Assembly: GCF_001676725.1 (NCBI RefSeq)
Contig: NZ_CP016172.1
Span: 5,146,001 to 5,210,000 of the forward strand
DNA: 64,000 bases
Source of the DNA: Bordetella flabilis
Lineage (GTDB): Bacteria > Pseudomonadota > Gammaproteobacteria > Burkholderiales > Burkholderiaceae_B
Reading direction: 5' to 3'
The notes under the pieces were generated by a model, which was given only the letters and a program-made list of their open reading frames with translations, did no database searches and was not told where the DNA came from. The stretch's first letter is position 1, and every line of letters starts with the position of its first letter. The position numbers and the translations under genes were made by a program. This document shows positions 18,520 through 31,744 of the stretch, one piece after another.

Positions 18520-21500
18520 GAATAATCCGTGGAGGGGGCGACGGTGCGTGCCGCACGGCGACGCCGCGCCCAATGGCGTAGACGATCCAGGTAGAGATAC
18601 ACCACCGGCGTGGTGTACAGCGTAAGCACCTGGCTGACGACAAGTCCGCCGACGATGGTGATGCCCAGCGGCTGGCGGATCTCCGCGCCGGTGCCGGTGG
18701 ACACCACCAGCGGCAGCGCGCCGAAGATGGCGGCCAGCGTGGTCATCATGATCGGCCGGAAGCGCGTGATACAGGCCTGGAAAATCGCCTCGCGCGGCGG
18801 CAGTCCCTGTGTTCGTTCGGCCGCCAGCGCGAAATCCACCATCATGATGGCGTTCTTCTTGACGATGCCGATCAGCAGGAAGACGCCGATCAGCGCGATG
18901 ACGGTGAATTCGCTGCCCACCAGCATCAGCGCCAGCAGCGCGCCGATCCCGGCCGAGGGCAGTGTCGACAGGATCGTGAAGGGATGGACGAAGCTCTCGT
19001 ACAGGATGCCCAGCACGATATACATGGTGACCAGCGCGGCGAGGATCAGCAGCGGCTGCTGCGACTGCGTCTGCTGCGCGGCGGCAGCCGTGCCCTGGAA
19101 GCTGGCCTGGATCTGGTCCGTCGGCAAGCCGATGCGCGCGATGGCGGCATCGATGGCCTCGCTGGCCTGGCCCAGCGACACGCCGGGCGCCAGGCTGAAG
19201 GACACGGTGTCGGCCACGAACAGGCCCTGGTGCTGCACGCTGAGCGGCGCGCTGCCCACCTCGAAAGAGGCGAATGACGCCAGGGGCACGCGCGCGCCGC
19301 TGCTCGTGACCACGTCCACCTTGTCCAGCGACTGCGCGTTCTGCGCAAAGCTTTGCCTGACCCCCAGCACGACGTGGTACTGGTTCAGCGGCCCGTACAT
19401 CACCGACACCTGGCGCTGGCTGAAGGAGTTGTTCAGCACGGCCGAGATATCCGACATGCTGACGCCCAGACGCGTCGCCGCCTCGCGGTCGATCACCAGG
19501 TTCACCTGCTGGCCCTTGTCCTCGACGTCCGTGTCCACGTCGGCCAGTTCGGGCAGCCGCGCCAGGGCCTGCTGCACGCGCGGCATCCAGGTGCGCAGCG
19601 TGGACAGGTCGCTGGCCATCAGCGCGTAGTCGTACGAACCCGTGCTGCTCTGGCGGCCGCCAATGCGGATATCCTGCTGGGCCACCAGGAACATGCGTGC
19701 GCCCGGTATGCTTTGCAGCCGCCCGCGCAGCCGCTCGATGACCTGCTCGGCCGACACGCCGCGTTCGGACAGGGGCTTGAGCTGGAGCAGCATGAAGCTG
19801 CTGTTGCTGCCCCCGCGCCCGCCGGCGTAGCCGGTCACGGTCTGCACCGCGGGATCGGACAGCACCACCTTGCGCATGTATTCGAGCTTGGGCACGGTGG
19901 CCTGGAACGAGGTGCCCTGGTCCACGCGGAAGAAGCCCAGCAGCTGCCCGGTATCCTGGTTCGGGAAGAAGCCCTTGGGCACGGCGATGTACAGGTAGAC
20001 GTTCAGGGTCACGGTCAGCAGCAGCACCACGATGACCAGGGGGCCATGGTTCAGGCTCCATGTCAGGGTGCGGGCGTAGCCGGCGCTCAGCGCGGCGAAG
20101 CCTTGCTCGGACCAGCGCGCCAGCCGTCCCGGTGGCCGCTCGTTCCCCGCATCGGCGCGCAGCAGCCGCGCGCACATCATGGGCGTCAGCGTCAGCGAAG
20201 TCACCAGCGACACCAGCACCGCGGCCGACAGCGTAACGGCGAATTCGCGGAAGAAGCGCCCGACCACGCCGCCCATCAGCAGGATGGGAATGAATACCGC
20301 CACCAGCGACAGGCTCATGGACAGCACCGTGAAGCCCATTTCGCGGGCGCCGCGCAGCGAGGCACGCAGCGGCGACATGCCTTTTTCGATATAGCGCGTG
20401 ATGTTTTCCAGCACCACGATGGCATCGTCGACCACGAAGCCGGTCGCCACGATCAGCGCCATCAGCGAGATCGTGTTGAGGGTGTAGCCGCACAGGTACA
20501 TGATGCAGAAGGTACCCACCAGCGACACGGGCACCGCCACGCTGGGGATCAGCGCCGCGCGCCAGCGCCGCAGGAAAACCAGCACCACCATCATCACCAG
20601 GCCGACGGCGATCACCAGGGTCATCTCGGCCTCGTGCAGGGACGATCGGATGCTGGGCGTACGGTCCTGCGCGACCTCCAGCCGCACGTCGCCCGGCATC
20701 TGGGCCTGCAGCTCGGGCAGGCGTTCGCGCAACTCGTCCACCACCTTGATGATGTTGGCGGCGGCCTCGCGCCGCACGATCAGCAGGATGGCTTTCTGGT
20801 TGTTGAAGAAGCCGGTCTGGTAGAGATCCTCCACGGAGTCTTCCACGGTGGCCACATCGGACAGCCGCACGGGAGCGCCATTGCGCCATGCGACGATCAG
20901 CGGACGGTAATCGGCCGCCTTGCTGAGCTGGTCGCTGGCCATGATGGTCCACTGGTAGTCGCCGTTCTCCACGAAGCCCTTGGGCCGGTTGGCATTGGCG
21001 TTGGCCAGCGTGGTGCGGACATCGTCCAGCGACACGCCGCGGCTGGTCAGCGCGCCGGGCAGCACGTCCACCCGCACCGCCGGCAGCGAGCTTCCGCCCA
21101 CGGTCACGTCGCCCACGCCGCTGACCTGCGACAACTTCTGCGCCACGATGGTGGAGGCCAGGTCGTACAGCTCGCCCTGCGTGCGCGTGTCCGACGTCAT
21201 GGCCAGGATCATGATCGGCGCGGCGGCCGGATTCGCCTTGCGGTACGTAGGGTTGCTTTTCAGGCCGCTGGGCAACAGGGTGCGCGATGCGTTGATGGCG
21301 GCCTGCACATCGCGCGCGGCGCCGTCGATATCGCGGTCCAGGTCGAACTGCAGCGTGATGCGGGTAGTGCCCTGCGTACTGCTGGACGTCATTTCAGTGA
21401 CGCCGGCGATCGAGCCCAGCGCGCGCTCCAGCGGCGTGGCCACGCTGGACGCCATGGTTTCCGGACTGGCGCCGGGCAGGCTGGCCGATACCGAAATGGT

Positions 21501-21629
21501 CGGGATATCCACCTGCGGCAGGGGCGCCACCGGCAACAGCACGAAAGCCAGCGCCCCCGCCAGCACCACCGCGAGGGACAGCAGCGTCGTCGCCACCGGC
21601 CGGACGATGAAGGGCGCGGACAGGATCAT
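18516..21629 (-). CDS. mdtC: RND multidrug efflux permease (MdtC/MuxC type)
   Basis: A 1037-aa inner-membrane RND pump, full length for the HAE1 family, with 12 predicted TM helices. The proton-relay Asp pair is present in [19 protein letters not shown], and the N-terminus ([20 protein letters not shown]) is typical. MdtB and MdtC assemble as a heterotrimer driven by proton influx. The gene overlaps its neighbours on both sides by four bases. Confidence 0.94.
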   Translation of the reverse strand: MILSAPFIVRPVATTLLSLAVVLAGALAFVLLPVAPLPQVDIPTISVSASLPGASPETMASSVATPLERALGSIAGVTEMTSSSTQGTTRITLQFDLDRDIDGAARDVQAAINASRTLLPSGLKSNPTYRKANPAAAPIMILAMTSDTRTQGELYDLASTIVAQKLSQVSGVGDVTVGGSSLPAVRVDVLPGALTSRGVSLDDVRTTLANANANRPKGFVENGDYQWTIMASDQLSKAADYRPLIVAWRNGAPVRLSDVATVEDSVEDLYQTGFFNNQKAILLIVRREAAANIIKVVDELRERLPELQAQMPGDVRLEVAQDRTPSIRSSLHEAEMTLVIAVGLVMMVVLVFLRRWRAALIPSVAVPVSLVGTFCIMYLCGYTLNTISLMALIVATGFVVDDAIVVLENITRYIEKGMSPLRASLRGAREMGFTVLSMSLSLVAVFIPILLMGGVVGRFFREFAVTLSAAVLVSLVTSLTLTPMMCARLLRADAGNERPPGRLARWSEQGFAALSAGYARTLTWSLNHGPLVIVVLLLTVTLNVYLYIAVPKGFFPNQDTGQLLGFFRVDQGTSFQATVPKLEYMRKVVLSDPAVQTVTGYAGGRGGSNSSFMLLQLKPLSERGVSAEQVIERLRGRLQSIPGARMFLVAQQDIRIGGRQSSTGSYDYALMASDLSTLRTWMPRVQQALARLPELADVDTDVEDKGQQVNLVIDREAATRLGVSMSDISAVLNNSFSQRQVSVMYGPLNQYHVVLGVRQSFAQNAQSLDKVDVVTSSGARVPLASFASFEVGSAPLSVQHQGLFVADTVSFSLAPGVSLGQASEAIDAAIARIGLPTDQIQASFQGTAAAAQQTQSQQPLLILAALVTMYIVLGILYESFVHPFTILSTLPSAGIGALLALMLVGSEFTVIALIGVFLLIGIVKKNAIMMVDFALAAERTQGLPPREAIFQACITRFRPIMMTTLAAIFGALPLVVSTGTGAEIRQPLGITIVGGLVVSQVLTLYTTPVVYLYLDRLRHWARRRRAARTVAPSTDYS

Positions 21630-24600
21630 CGCGCCGTTCCTTCGCCGGCGGCGCGCCGCGCCTGCCTGTGCGAGGCCCAGCGGCGCGACAGGCGGTCGAA
21701 CATCAGGTAGATGACCGGCGTGGTGAACAGCGTCAGCACCTGGCTGACCAGCAGCCCGCCCACCATCACCAGGCCCAGGGGCTGGCGCAGTTCCGCGCCG
21801 GTGCCGGTGGACAGCATCAGCGGCACCGCGCCGAACAAGGCCGCCAGCGTGGTCATGAGTATGGGACGGAACCGCAGCAGGGCCGCTTCATGGATTGCCT
21901 CGCGCGGCGCCAGGCCGCGCTTGCGCTCGGCCTCCAGCGCGAAGTCGATCATCATGATGGCGTTCTTCTTGACGATGCCGATCAGCAGGATGATGCCGAT
22001 GATGCCGATCATGTCCAGTTCGGTGCGCGTCAGCAGCAGGGCCAGCAGCGCGCCCACCCCCGCCGACGGCAGGGTCGACAGGATGGTCACCGGATGGATG
22101 AAGCTTTCGTACAGGACGCCCAGCACAATGTACATGGTCACGATGGCGGCCAGGATCAGCCACAGCGTGCTGGTCAGCGAGTTCTGGAACGCCTGGGCGG
22201 CGCCCTGGAACCGCGTTTCGATGCCGGCCGGCAAGGCCAGGTCGCGCTCGGCCGCCTGGATCGCCTGCACGGCATCCGACAAGGACGCGCCAGGCGCCAG
22301 GTTGAAGGACACGGTGACCATGGGGAACTGGTCCAGCCGGTTCACGGCCAGCACCGTCCGCGATTCGCTGATGCGCGCCACGCTGGACAGCGGCACCTGC
22401 GATCCCGTGGAGGTGGGCACATAGATCTGCGCCAGCGCGTCCGGGCCGCGGCTGAACTGCGGCTCCACCTCCAGCACCACGCGGTACTGCGCCGACTGCG
22501 TGAAGATGGTGGAAATAAGCCGCTGGCCGAAGGCGTTGTACAGCGCCTCGTCGATCACGGCCGCGGTAATGCCCAGCCGCGAGGCCGCATCCCGGTCGAT
22601 ATCGACATAGGTTTCCAGCCCTTCGTCCTGCAGGTCATCCGTCACGTCGGCCAGTTGCGGCAACTGGCTCAGCCGCTCGACTACGCGCGGCGTCCAGGCG
22701 CTGAGCAGCTTCAGGTCCGGATTGGACAGCGTCATCTGGTACTGGGTGCGGCTGACGCGGTCCTCGATGGTCAGGTCCTGGACCGGCTGCATATAGACCG
22801 TCATGCCCTGCATGCCGGCCAGCGACTCGCGCAGGCGCGCCAGCACCACGGACAGCGAGCCGCTGCGCTCGGACTGCGGCTTGAGCGCGATCTGGATACG
22901 GCCGGCGCTCAGCGTGGCATTGCTGCCGTCCACGCCGATGAACGACGACACGGTGCGTACATCCGGATCGGCCAGGATGATGCGCGCGGCCTCTTGCTGG
23001 CGCTGCGCCATGGCCTGGAAGGATATCGATTGCGGCGCCTGGGTGATGGCCTGGATCAGCCCGGTGTCCTGCGGCGGGAAAAAGCCCTTGGGCACGGCCA
23101 TGTACAGCAGGGCCGTCAGCGCGAAGGTGCCGACGGCCACCAGCAGGGTAAGCGTCTGGTGATTCAGCACCTTGGTCAGCATGCGGTCGTAGCCGGCGAT
23201 GGTGCGATCGATCAGCGCCCCGGTGGCGCGATGGAAGCGGCCATGGCGCGCCTCCGACTCCGGACGCAGCAGCCGGGCCGACATCATGGGCGTGAGCGTC
23301 AGCGACACCAGCAGCGAGATCAGGATGGACACCGCCAGCGTGATGGCGAACTCGCGGAACAGCCGGCCCACCACTTCGGTCATGAAGAGCAGCGGGATCA
23401 GCACGGCGATCAGCGAAAATGTCAGCGAAATCAGCGTGAAACCGATCTGTCCCGCACCCTTCAGCGCCGCCTGCAAGGGCGTCTCGCCCTCTTCCAGGTG
23501 GCGCGCGATGTTTTCGATCATGACGATGGCGTCATCCACGACGAAGCCGGTCGCGATGGTCAGCGCCATCAGCGTCAGGTTGTTCACGCTGAAGCCGGCC
23601 AGGTACATCACGCCGAAGGTGCCGATGAGCGACAGGGGCACCACCACGCTGGGAATCAAGGTCGCGGTGACGCTGCGCAGGAATACGAAGGTCACCATCA
23701 CGACCAGCGCGATGGACAGCAGCAGCTCGAAGCGCACATCGTGGATGGAGTCGCGGATGGTCTGCGTGCGGTCGGCCACCACCGTCACGTCCAGCGTGGC
23801 GGGCAGCGACGCGCGCAACTGCGGCAACAGCGCGTTGATACGGTCCACCACGTCGATAACGTTGGCGCCCGGCTGGCGCTGCACGTTCAGCAGGATGGCC
23901 GGCTTGTCGCCCGCCCACGCCGCCTGCCGCACGTCCTCGGCGCCCTGCACGGCCTTGGCCACATCCGACAGACGCAGCGGCGCGTTATTGCGGTAGGCGA
24001 TGATCAGGTCGTTGTAGTCGGTGGGCGACTTCAACTGGTCATTGGCGTTGATGGTGGTCGAGCGCTGCGGGCCGTCGAGGTTGCCCTTGGGCTGGTTCAC
24101 GTTGGCGGCGACCACGGCGGTGCGCAGGTCCGACATCGCCAGTCCGTTGGCCGCCAGGGCCTGCGGATTGACCTGCACCCGTACCGCGGGCCGCTGCCCG
24201 CCGGCAATGCTGACCAGCCCCACGCCCGGGATCTGCGACAGCTTCTGCGCCATCCGCGTATCGATCAGGTCGCGCACCTGCGGCAGCGGCATGGTCGGGG
24301 ACGTGATGCCCAGCGTCAGGACCGGGGCGTCCGCCGGGTTGACCTTGTTGTAGGTCGGCGGCAGCGGCAGGTCGTTCGGCAGCAGGTTGGACGCGGCATT
24401 GATGGCCGCCTGGACTTCCTGCTCGGCGACGTCCAGCGAGATATCCAGGCTGAACTGCAGCGTAATCACCGATGCGCCGCCTGAACTGGTGGACGACATC
24501 TGGTTCAGGCCGGGCATCTGGCCGAACTGCCGCTCCAGCGGCGAGGTCACCAGCGACGTCATCACGTCCGGGCTGGCGCCCGGATACAGCGTCACCACCT

Positions 24601-24736
24601 GGATGGTGGGATAGTCGACTTCCGGCAGCGCCGAGACCGGCAGCAGCCGGTAGGCGATCAGGCCGGCGATCAGGATCGCCACCATCGACAGGGTGGTGGC
24701 GACCGGGCGCAGGATGAAGATGCGCGATGGACTCAC
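21626..24736 (-). CDS. mdtB: RND multidrug efflux permease (MdtB/MuxB type)
   Basis: A 1036-aa RND pump beginning [18 protein letters not shown], with [19 protein letters not shown] carrying the essential Asp-Asp in TM4. It starts with GTG, and the GTGA overlaps the adaptor stop. Pairing with a second distinct RND subunit (18516-21629) is characteristic of MdtABC/MuxABC systems, which export novobiocin, bile-salt-like and other amphiphilic compounds in enteric and pseudomonad relatives. Substrates here are unknown. Confidence 0.94.
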   Translation of the reverse strand: MSPSRIFILRPVATTLSMVAILIAGLIAYRLLPVSALPEVDYPTIQVVTLYPGASPDVMTSLVTSPLERQFGQMPGLNQMSSTSSGGASVITLQFSLDISLDVAEQEVQAAINAASNLLPNDLPLPPTYNKVNPADAPVLTLGITSPTMPLPQVRDLIDTRMAQKLSQIPGVGLVSIAGGQRPAVRVQVNPQALAANGLAMSDLRTAVVAANVNQPKGNLDGPQRSTTINANDQLKSPTDYNDLIIAYRNNAPLRLSDVAKAVQGAEDVRQAAWAGDKPAILLNVQRQPGANVIDVVDRINALLPQLRASLPATLDVTVVADRTQTIRDSIHDVRFELLLSIALVVMVTFVFLRSVTATLIPSVVVPLSLIGTFGVMYLAGFSVNNLTLMALTIATGFVVDDAIVMIENIARHLEEGETPLQAALKGAGQIGFTLISLTFSLIAVLIPLLFMTEVVGRLFREFAITLAVSILISLLVSLTLTPMMSARLLRPESEARHGRFHRATGALIDRTIAGYDRMLTKVLNHQTLTLLVAVGTFALTALLYMAVPKGFFPPQDTGLIQAITQAPQSISFQAMAQRQQEAARIILADPDVRTVSSFIGVDGSNATLSAGRIQIALKPQSERSGSLSVVLARLRESLAGMQGMTVYMQPVQDLTIEDRVSRTQYQMTLSNPDLKLLSAWTPRVVERLSQLPQLADVTDDLQDEGLETYVDIDRDAASRLGITAAVIDEALYNAFGQRLISTIFTQSAQYRVVLEVEPQFSRGPDALAQIYVPTSTGSQVPLSSVARISESRTVLAVNRLDQFPMVTVSFNLAPGASLSDAVQAIQAAERDLALPAGIETRFQGAAQAFQNSLTSTLWLILAAIVTMYIVLGVLYESFIHPVTILSTLPSAGVGALLALLLTRTELDMIGIIGIILLIGIVKKNAIMMIDFALEAERKRGLAPREAIHEAALLRFRPILMTTLAALFGAVPLMLSTGTGAELRQPLGLVMVGGLLVSQVLTLFTTPVIYLMFDRLSRRWASHRQARRAAGEGTAR

Positions 24737-26064
24737 GGCGTCGTCCGGGCGGGCGCGGTCGGCGAAGTCGCCGGCGACGCGCCGAGCGATGCGCCGGGCG
24801 TCGGCGAAATGGTGCTGGCATCGGTGACCACCTCGACCCGGGCGCCGGCACGCAGCCGGTCCGTGCCTTCGGTGACTACCCGCTCACCCGGTTGCAGGCC
24901 GTCGGTAACGACCACCAGTTCGCCGCTGACCGGCCCCAGCTTCAAGGGCCGCACCACCACGGTATTGTCGGGCTGCGCCACGAACACGAACGGCCCTTGC
25001 GAGCCGCGCTGCACCGCACCGCTGGGGATGACGGTCTGTGCTTTACGCGTCTCGACCAGCAGGCGGACATTGACGAACTGGTTGGGAAACAGGGCGTCGT
25101 CGGCATTGTCGAAGCGCGCCTTGAGCTTGACCGTGCCCGTGGTGACATCGATCTGGTTGTCCAGCGTTTCGAGCACCCCGGTCGCCAGCCGCTTGACGTT
25201 GGCGCGGTCGTAGGCATCCACCCGCAGCGTTTTGCCGGCGCGCAGCTGGTCGCGCACGTCCGGCAACTGCGTCTCCGGCAGGGTAAAGATCACCGCGATG
25301 GGCTGCGTCTGCGTGATGACCACCAGGCCGGTGGTGTCGCCGGAGGACACGAGGTTGCCCGGGTCGACCTGGCGCAGGCCGAGCCGGCCGTCGATAGGCG
25401 CGGTAATCCGCGCGAAAGTCAGTTGCAGCCGCGCGTTGTCCACGTTGGCCTGGTCGGTCTTGATCGTGCCCTCGAACTGGCGCACCAGGGCGGCTTGCGT
25501 GTCGACCTGCTGCCGGGCAATGGAATCCTGCTTGTACAGGGCCTGGTAGCGGGCCAGGTCGCGCCGCGCATTCTCCAGCTGGGCAAGGTTCTGCTGCTGC
25601 TGGCCCAGCGCCTGCTGCAACTGCACATTGAACGGACGCGGGTCGATCTGCGCCAGGACGTCGCCGGCCTTGACGCGTTGCCCTTCCTTGAAATTCACCT
25701 GGACCAGCTCGCCGTCCACCCGGCTGCGCACCGTCACCGTGTTGTACGCGGTCACCGTGCCCAGCGCGGGCAGGGAAATATCCACGTCCTGCGTCGACGC
25801 CGCATAGACCCGCACCGGGACGGCGGGCTCGACCATGCCGGCCATGGCGCCCTGGCGACCGGCGGGCCGGGCGCCACCCGCACCCGCCGCGCCGGCGGGG
25901 CGATGGCCGGCCGCGCCGACGCGCGCCTGGCCGTTCTGTTCGCCGCCGGTCTTGTGGCGCAATACCAGCCAGGCGATACCCGCGACGACAAGGATGACCA
26001 CGAGCCAGGCCAGGACGCGCCGGCGTGTCCGGGGGGGCGGGGATACGGAAGGACGTTGGGACAT
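24733..26064 (-). CDS. mdtA: RND periplasmic adaptor (MdtA/MuxA, HlyD family)
   Basis: A 443-aa membrane-fusion protein: an N-terminal membrane anchor ([22 protein letters not shown]), then a Gly/Ala/Arg-rich linker of about 45 residues, and the biotinyl-lipoyl-like and hairpin domains ([18 protein letters not shown] ... [20 protein letters not shown]). It is the first gene of the efflux operon. A 119-bp gap separates it from the zapD stop, too short to hold yacG, which often sits in this neighbourhood. No dedicated regulator gene is adjacent. Confidence 0.93.
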   Translation of the reverse strand: MSQRPSVSPPPRTRRRVLAWLVVILVVAGIAWLVLRHKTGGEQNGQARVGAAGHRPAGAAGAGGARPAGRQGAMAGMVEPAVPVRVYAASTQDVDISLPALGTVTAYNTVTVRSRVDGELVQVNFKEGQRVKAGDVLAQIDPRPFNVQLQQALGQQQQNLAQLENARRDLARYQALYKQDSIARQQVDTQAALVRQFEGTIKTDQANVDNARLQLTFARITAPIDGRLGLRQVDPGNLVSSGDTTGLVVITQTQPIAVIFTLPETQLPDVRDQLRAGKTLRVDAYDRANVKRLATGVLETLDNQIDVTTGTVKLKARFDNADDALFPNQFVNVRLLVETRKAQTVIPSGAVQRGSQGPFVFVAQPDNTVVVRPLKLGPVSGELVVVTDGLQPGERVVTEGTDRLRAGARVEVVTDASTISPTPGASLGASPATSPTAPARTTP

Positions 26065-26183
26065 GAGGCCATAGGGGACGCTGCGGAGACCCGCTATTGT
26101 CCACTACACCGGGGGCGGTTTTATAGCTGGCCTGCCCGGATTGAAATCGCCCGCAACAGGAATCCGGCCACGGAAGGGCAGGG

Positions 26184-26930
26184 TCAGGCCAGGGACATCT
26201 CGAAACGGACGTCGCGCGACACCTGCTGCGGCTTCAATTCGCCATCCTGCGTGGAGAATCGTATCCAGATCATGTACTTATTGGCGCTGATCTCGGGGAA
26301 TACCCCGGTCTCGCCATCGATCCAGACGCGCAGCAGCTGATGCACCTTGCCGCCCAGCATCTGCTGGTAGGCGCCCTGTTCCGCCACGGCTTCGGCGCGG
26401 CGGCCGGATTCGCGCAGCAGGCGCAGGCCGATGGTCAGGCCCTCGTGCAAGGGCAGCAGGGGCGCGATCCACGCTTGCAGGTCGGCACAGCGTACTTCCT
26501 CCGGCTTACGCTGCCAGGCGTAGTACGAAGGCATTTCGATCTGGGTGGCGCCGCCCGGCACGGCCAGGCGGCCGCGCAGGCTGACCAGCCATTCGTTTTC
26601 CCGCAAGGGCTGCCCGGTCTTGCCCTGCGTGGACAGGGCGTTACTGGTCTTTTCCATGTCGCGCAGCATGGCTTCCAAGGCGTCCTGCGCCACGCCGGGG
26701 TGATTGCGCAGGGGCACCAATTGCAGCCGCTGCCGCTCGATATCCTGCAGCACGGCGCTCTTGACGTCCGTGCGTTCGATGGCATCGAGGATATCGAAAA
26801 TCGTGGCGACGGCAATCTGGTGATTCTTGGGATCGCCAGGGCGTGCGAAATAGAACAACCGGTCGAAGAGGTATTCCAGGCGCAGATACGCCCGGATGCG
26901 CTCGTTGAAGGGATATTCGTAAAGGATCAC
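26184..26930 (-). CDS. zapD: Cell division protein ZapD
   Basis: A 248-aa protein (former DUF1342) that cross-links FtsZ filaments at the Z-ring. VILYEYPFNERIRAYLRLE is the signature N-terminus. GTG at 26930 was chosen because homologues begin exactly there. An ATG at 26996 overlapping the coaE stop would add 22 residues without recognised homology. The C-terminal SANKYMIWIRFSTQDGE is also conserved. It follows coaE on the same strand. Confidence 0.92.
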   Translation of the reverse strand: MILYEYPFNERIRAYLRLEYLFDRLFYFARPGDPKNHQIAVATIFDILDAIERTDVKSAVLQDIERQRLQLVPLRNHPGVAQDALEAMLRDMEKTSNALSTQGKTGQPLRENEWLVSLRGRLAVPGGATQIEMPSYYAWQRKPEEVRCADLQAWIAPLLPLHEGLTIGLRLLRESGRRAEAVAEQGAYQQMLGGKVHQLLRVWIDGETGVFPEISANKYMIWIRFSTQDGELKPQQVSRDVRFEMSLA

Positions 26931-26995
26931 GCTCGATACAGGCCCGTCGTAGAACCGGTCGCGAAGACCGGAGTTGTCATGGGATGCCGCGCGCA

Positions 26996-27643
26996 TCATG
27001 CGGCGCGGCCCGATACCGGCGCCAGGGCGCACCATTGGTCGTGCATTGCCTTCGTCCGCGCATGCAGCGTATCCATCGACGTATCGCCGTCATTCAGGAT
27101 GACGTCGTCCGCCGCGGCCAGCCGGGTGCCCCGCTCGGCCTGTGCCGCCATAATACGCTCTATGGTGTCGATCGTCAGCCCGCTGCGGCGCTGCACGCGG
27201 CGCACCTGCGTATCCGGGTCGCAATCGACCACGCACACCCGATCGACGTGGTCCTTCCAGCGCCCGGACTCCACCAGCAAGGGCACGACGAACACGACGT
27301 AGCATCCCGCGGCCTGCAGTCCCGCGGCCAGCGTCTCGCGAAAAATCAAAGGGTGCAGGATGCTTTCCAGGCGTGCCCGGACGGCGGAATCGGCAAAAGC
27401 CTGCTCGCGTATCCAGTCGCGGTCCATGCCGCCGTCCGCGCGCATCGCCTGCGGTCCGAAGGCAGCCAGTATCCGGGACATCGCGGCTCCGCCCGGTGCC
27501 GTCAGGGCACGCGAGACCTCGTCCGTATCGATCACCGTCGCGCCCCAGGACGCCAGGAGCGCCGCCACATGGCTCTTGCCGGAGCCGATGCCGCCGGTGA
27601 GGCCGATCTTCAAGCGTGGAGGTGCGATCTGCTGCTGAGCCAT
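26996..27643 (-). CDS. coaE: Dephospho-CoA kinase
   Basis: A 215-aa kinase that phosphorylates dephospho-CoA, the last step of CoA synthesis. The P-loop is GLTGGIGSGKS, and DTDEVSRALTAPGG and HPLIF are typical CoaE motifs. The start MAQQQIAPP has a good AGAAGGG ribosome site; a longer upstream frame lacks homology. It stands between pilD and zapD as in other betaproteobacteria. Confidence 0.95.
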   Translation of the reverse strand: MAQQQIAPPRLKIGLTGGIGSGKSHVAALLASWGATVIDTDEVSRALTAPGGAAMSRILAAFGPQAMRADGGMDRDWIREQAFADSAVRARLESILHPLIFRETLAAGLQAAGCYVVFVVPLLVESGRWKDHVDRVCVVDCDPDTQVRRVQRRSGLTIDTIERIMAAQAERGTRLAAADDVILNDGDTSMDTLHARTKAMHDQWCALAPVSGRAA

Positions 27644-27704
27644 GTCCCTTCTTGTGTTCCGTCTTGTCGTCTCGCCGTCTTGCCGCGACCGCGTCGCGAT
27701 CGAC

Positions 27705-28490
27705 TCACCCGATATGCAGTCCGGTCGCCAGGAGGCCAACGATACCAGCCAATGCGAGATATGGCCCGAACGGTTGCGGCTGGTTGCGCTTGATCCTGCG
27801 CATCAGGATCAACGCCATCCCGACGATGACCCCGGCCATGGACGCGGCGATCAGGACTGCCGGCAGCGCGGGCAGGCCCAGCCATGCGCCCAGGGCCGCG
27901 AGCAGCTTGAAGTCGCCGTAGCCCATGCCTTCGCGCCCGGTGGCCAGCCGGAACCCCTGGTAGATCGCCCACAGGAATAGATAGCCGGCGGCCGCGCCCA
28001 GGATGGCGTCGACCGGCGTCGCAAAAACCTGCATGGTGTTGACCAGCAGCCCTGCCCACATCAGCGGCAGCGTCACGACGTCGGGCAGCAGCCCGGTTTG
28101 CGCATCGATCCATGCCAGGGCCACCAGCGCGGCCACCAGCACCATGGCGCAGAGGGCGGCGTATCCCGGCCCGAAACGCCACGCGCACAAGGCAAACAGC
28201 ACGGCGGTCAGCAAGGCGACCAGGACGCCGCGCGCGGCGACGGGGGCCCGGCAGGCGCCGCAGCGGCCCGGGCCGAACAACCATCCCAGCACCGGCAGCC
28301 GCGGCCATCCGCGCAGGGCCGCGCCACAACTGTGACAAGCACTGTCGACCCGCCACGGCCGCGGCCAGGCCCTGTCCCAATCATCGCCCTGTATGCGGGG
28401 CAGGCGGCGCAGCAGCGCGGCAAGGCAGGTGCCAACCACTAGGCCCAGCACCGCGGCAAGCCAGATGGCCGATTGCGGATCGATAGCCAC
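27705..28490 (-). CDS. pilD: Prepilin peptidase / N-methyltransferase (PilD)
   Basis: A 261-aa polytopic aspartic protease that cleaves type IV prepilin and pseudopilin leaders and methylates the new N-terminus. Both catalytic aspartates are in place (WIDAQTGLLPD and GMGYGDFKLL), as is the zinc-binding pair CHSCG and CGACRAP. The start is GTG with AGGA upstream. No pilB or pilC lies in the window, though coaE downstream is the usual partner. Confidence 0.93.
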   Translation of the reverse strand: MAIDPQSAIWLAAVLGLVVGTCLAALLRRLPRIQGDDWDRAWPRPWRVDSACHSCGAALRGWPRLPVLGWLFGPGRCGACRAPVAARGVLVALLTAVLFALCAWRFGPGYAALCAMVLVAALVALAWIDAQTGLLPDVVTLPLMWAGLLVNTMQVFATPVDAILGAAAGYLFLWAIYQGFRLATGREGMGYGDFKLLAALGAWLGLPALPAVLIAASMAGVIVGMALILMRRIKRNQPQPFGPYLALAGIVGLLATGLHIG

Positions 28491-28756
28491 GGATGTCCTA
28501 TGAAATACCGGCGCGGGCTATTGCCGGCCAGCCGGGGAATGCGCGAACGCGGTCATCTCGCCGCCCTGCGCACGCGTCGCCGCGGCCGCCATGCCGCGCC
28601 CGACGGCCCGCGCCGGGACGGCCGCCCGGCATTATTCCGGCATGTCGCAAATTGTTCAATGCCGTGCCATTTCACGATTCAACGCTCGCGCCGCTGCGCC
28701 GCGGCAGAGCAATCATGCGTAGAATTGTGCAGATCTGTTTAACTTGGTACATCGCC

Positions 28757-29557
28757 ATGCCCGCCCTCGCTCCCGCCTCCGAAGACCCCGCTCCGCGCGC
28801 GCCGTCCGCGCATATTCCGCGCCGTGCGGCATTGACGCTGGCCGTGCTCGCCACGGCCCTCCTGGCGGCCTGCGCGGAGCAAAGACAGGCCGGCTACTAT
28901 GATCCGCCGGTCGCCAGCACGGTGACCGACGCCCAGTACATGGGCACGGGCGCGGGATACCGCCAAGTGGTGCGCGCGCCCTCGCAATTGCAGATCGACC
29001 TCAAGGCGCCGACGCCCACGCAGCAACAGCAGCTGGAAGCCCAGCGCGCCCGCGCCATGCAGGAAGGGAATACCGCCGAAGACGGCCAACCCGTCCCGCC
29101 GCCGGCGGTGGCATCGGCCGATGGCGGCGGGGATGCCCCGGCGCCGGCATCGGCGCGCACGCAGGAACGCGGTCTCGTGCCGCAGCCGCAGACCTATGTC
29201 GGCACCCTGCCCTGTTTCGCGACCGGCATGCAGTGCGACGCCCAGCGCATCACGCTGACGCTCGCGCCCAATGGACGCTGGCGCGGCCGCTCCGCATACC
29301 TGGACAATTCGCCGCACCAGGAAAAGCCGGTCGCCGAGCAAGGCTGCTGGGAGGTCACCGACGAAAAGCCGCCGCGCGTGTTCCTGACCGGCGCCGACGG
29401 CAACAACCGCGCCGAGTTCATCGTCTCCGCCAACAATGTGCTGCGTCTGCGCGCCATCGCCGGCGTCACCCCGAACCTGAACTACACCCTGACGCGCCAG
29501 CCGGACCTGGATCCGATCACCGAACTGGCCAAGCAGACGCCGCCCCGTTGCCCCTGA
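28757..29557 (+). CDS. Lipoprotein with NlpE-like domain
   Basis: A 266-aa exported lipoprotein. The signal peptide has arginines before the hydrophobic core (IPRRAALTLAVLATALLAAC) and lipobox LAAC. A Gln/Ala/Pro-rich linker of about 100 residues follows, then a C-terminal domain with TYVGTLPCFATGMQCDAQRI and LTLAPNGRWRGR, resembling the N-terminal beta-barrel of NlpE, the copper-stress lipoprotein, with two cysteines in the right area. Start 28757 was preferred; an in-frame ATG at 28715 would place 14 extra residues before the signal. Function is inferred only from the fold family. Confidence 0.8.
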   Translation: MPALAPASEDPAPRAPSAHIPRRAALTLAVLATALLAACAEQRQAGYYDPPVASTVTDAQYMGTGAGYRQVVRAPSQLQIDLKAPTPTQQQQLEAQRARAMQEGNTAEDGQPVPPPAVASADGGGDAPAPASARTQERGLVPQPQTYVGTLPCFATGMQCDAQRITLTLAPNGRWRGRSAYLDNSPHQEKPVAEQGCWEVTDEKPPRVFLTGADGNNRAEFIVSANNVLRLRAIAGVTPNLNYTLTRQPDLDPITELAKQTPPRCP

Positions 29558-29591
29558 GGCCCCGGCGCGCCCGGGCGCGTCGGCAGCGACG

Positions 29592-29825
29592 TCAGTCGTT
29601 GCAACGCGCATGCGGACACATGCGGCACGCCAACTCCATCGCATTGCGCACGCCCATCTTGCGAAAAATGCGGGCGCGATGCGCCTCGGCCGTACGCGAA
29701 GAAATATTCAGCTCGATGGCGATGTACTTGTTCGATTTTCCCGCGACGAGATAAGTGGCGACGTCACGTTCGCGCGGTGTCAGCGGGGCCGTCCCGACCG
29801 GCCCGCGCTCTTGCAGATAGCCCAT
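29592..29825 (-). CDS. Stand-alone LuxR-type HTH regulator
   Basis: A 77-residue protein that is little more than a GerE/LuxR DNA-binding domain: LTPRERDVATYLVAGKSNKYIAIELNISSRTAEAHRARIFRKMGVRNA spans residues about 15-62 and is given here as landmarks. No receiver or autoinducer domain is encoded. The C-terminus has CRMC and a further cysteine, a possible redox or metal touch. ATG at 29825 was chosen over a GTG at 29879. A perfect palindrome lies 61 bp upstream. Confidence 0.8.
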   Translation of the reverse strand: MGYLQERGPVGTAPLTPRERDVATYLVAGKSNKYIAIELNISSRTAEAHRARIFRKMGVRNAMELACRMCPHARCND

Positions 29826-29885
29826 GCTGGTCTCGCTTGTGATGGATCGGCGAGTAGTCTTGCATGGCACCCATGGCACCGTAAG

Positions 29886-29901
29886 CTGTCAGTTCTGACA
29901 G
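29886..29901. promoter_or_regulatory. Perfect inverted repeat upstream of the small LuxR-type gene
   Basis: CTGTCAG-TT-CTGACAG, a 7-bp perfect palindrome with a 2-base spacer, in the gap between panC and the HTH gene. A direct repeat GGTGCCAT (minus strand) lies just downstream of it. The spacing fits a dimeric LuxR-type HTH site, so autoregulation is possible. Confidence 0.45.
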
Positions 29902-29952
29902 GGTGATGGATTTGGCACAGGGAGCAGTACAGATGCTGGCCCCCGCCCCTGC

Positions 29953-31727
<1,775 letters not shown>

Positions 31728-31744
31728 GGACGATGGGTGCCGGC

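Noticed and set aside
19353..24484. Very long open frames (785 and 938 codons) antisense to the two RND pump genes
   Set aside because: They are antisense shadows of GC-rich genes: His/Gln/Arg/Gly-rich translation, no motifs, and full overlap with well-supported pump genes.
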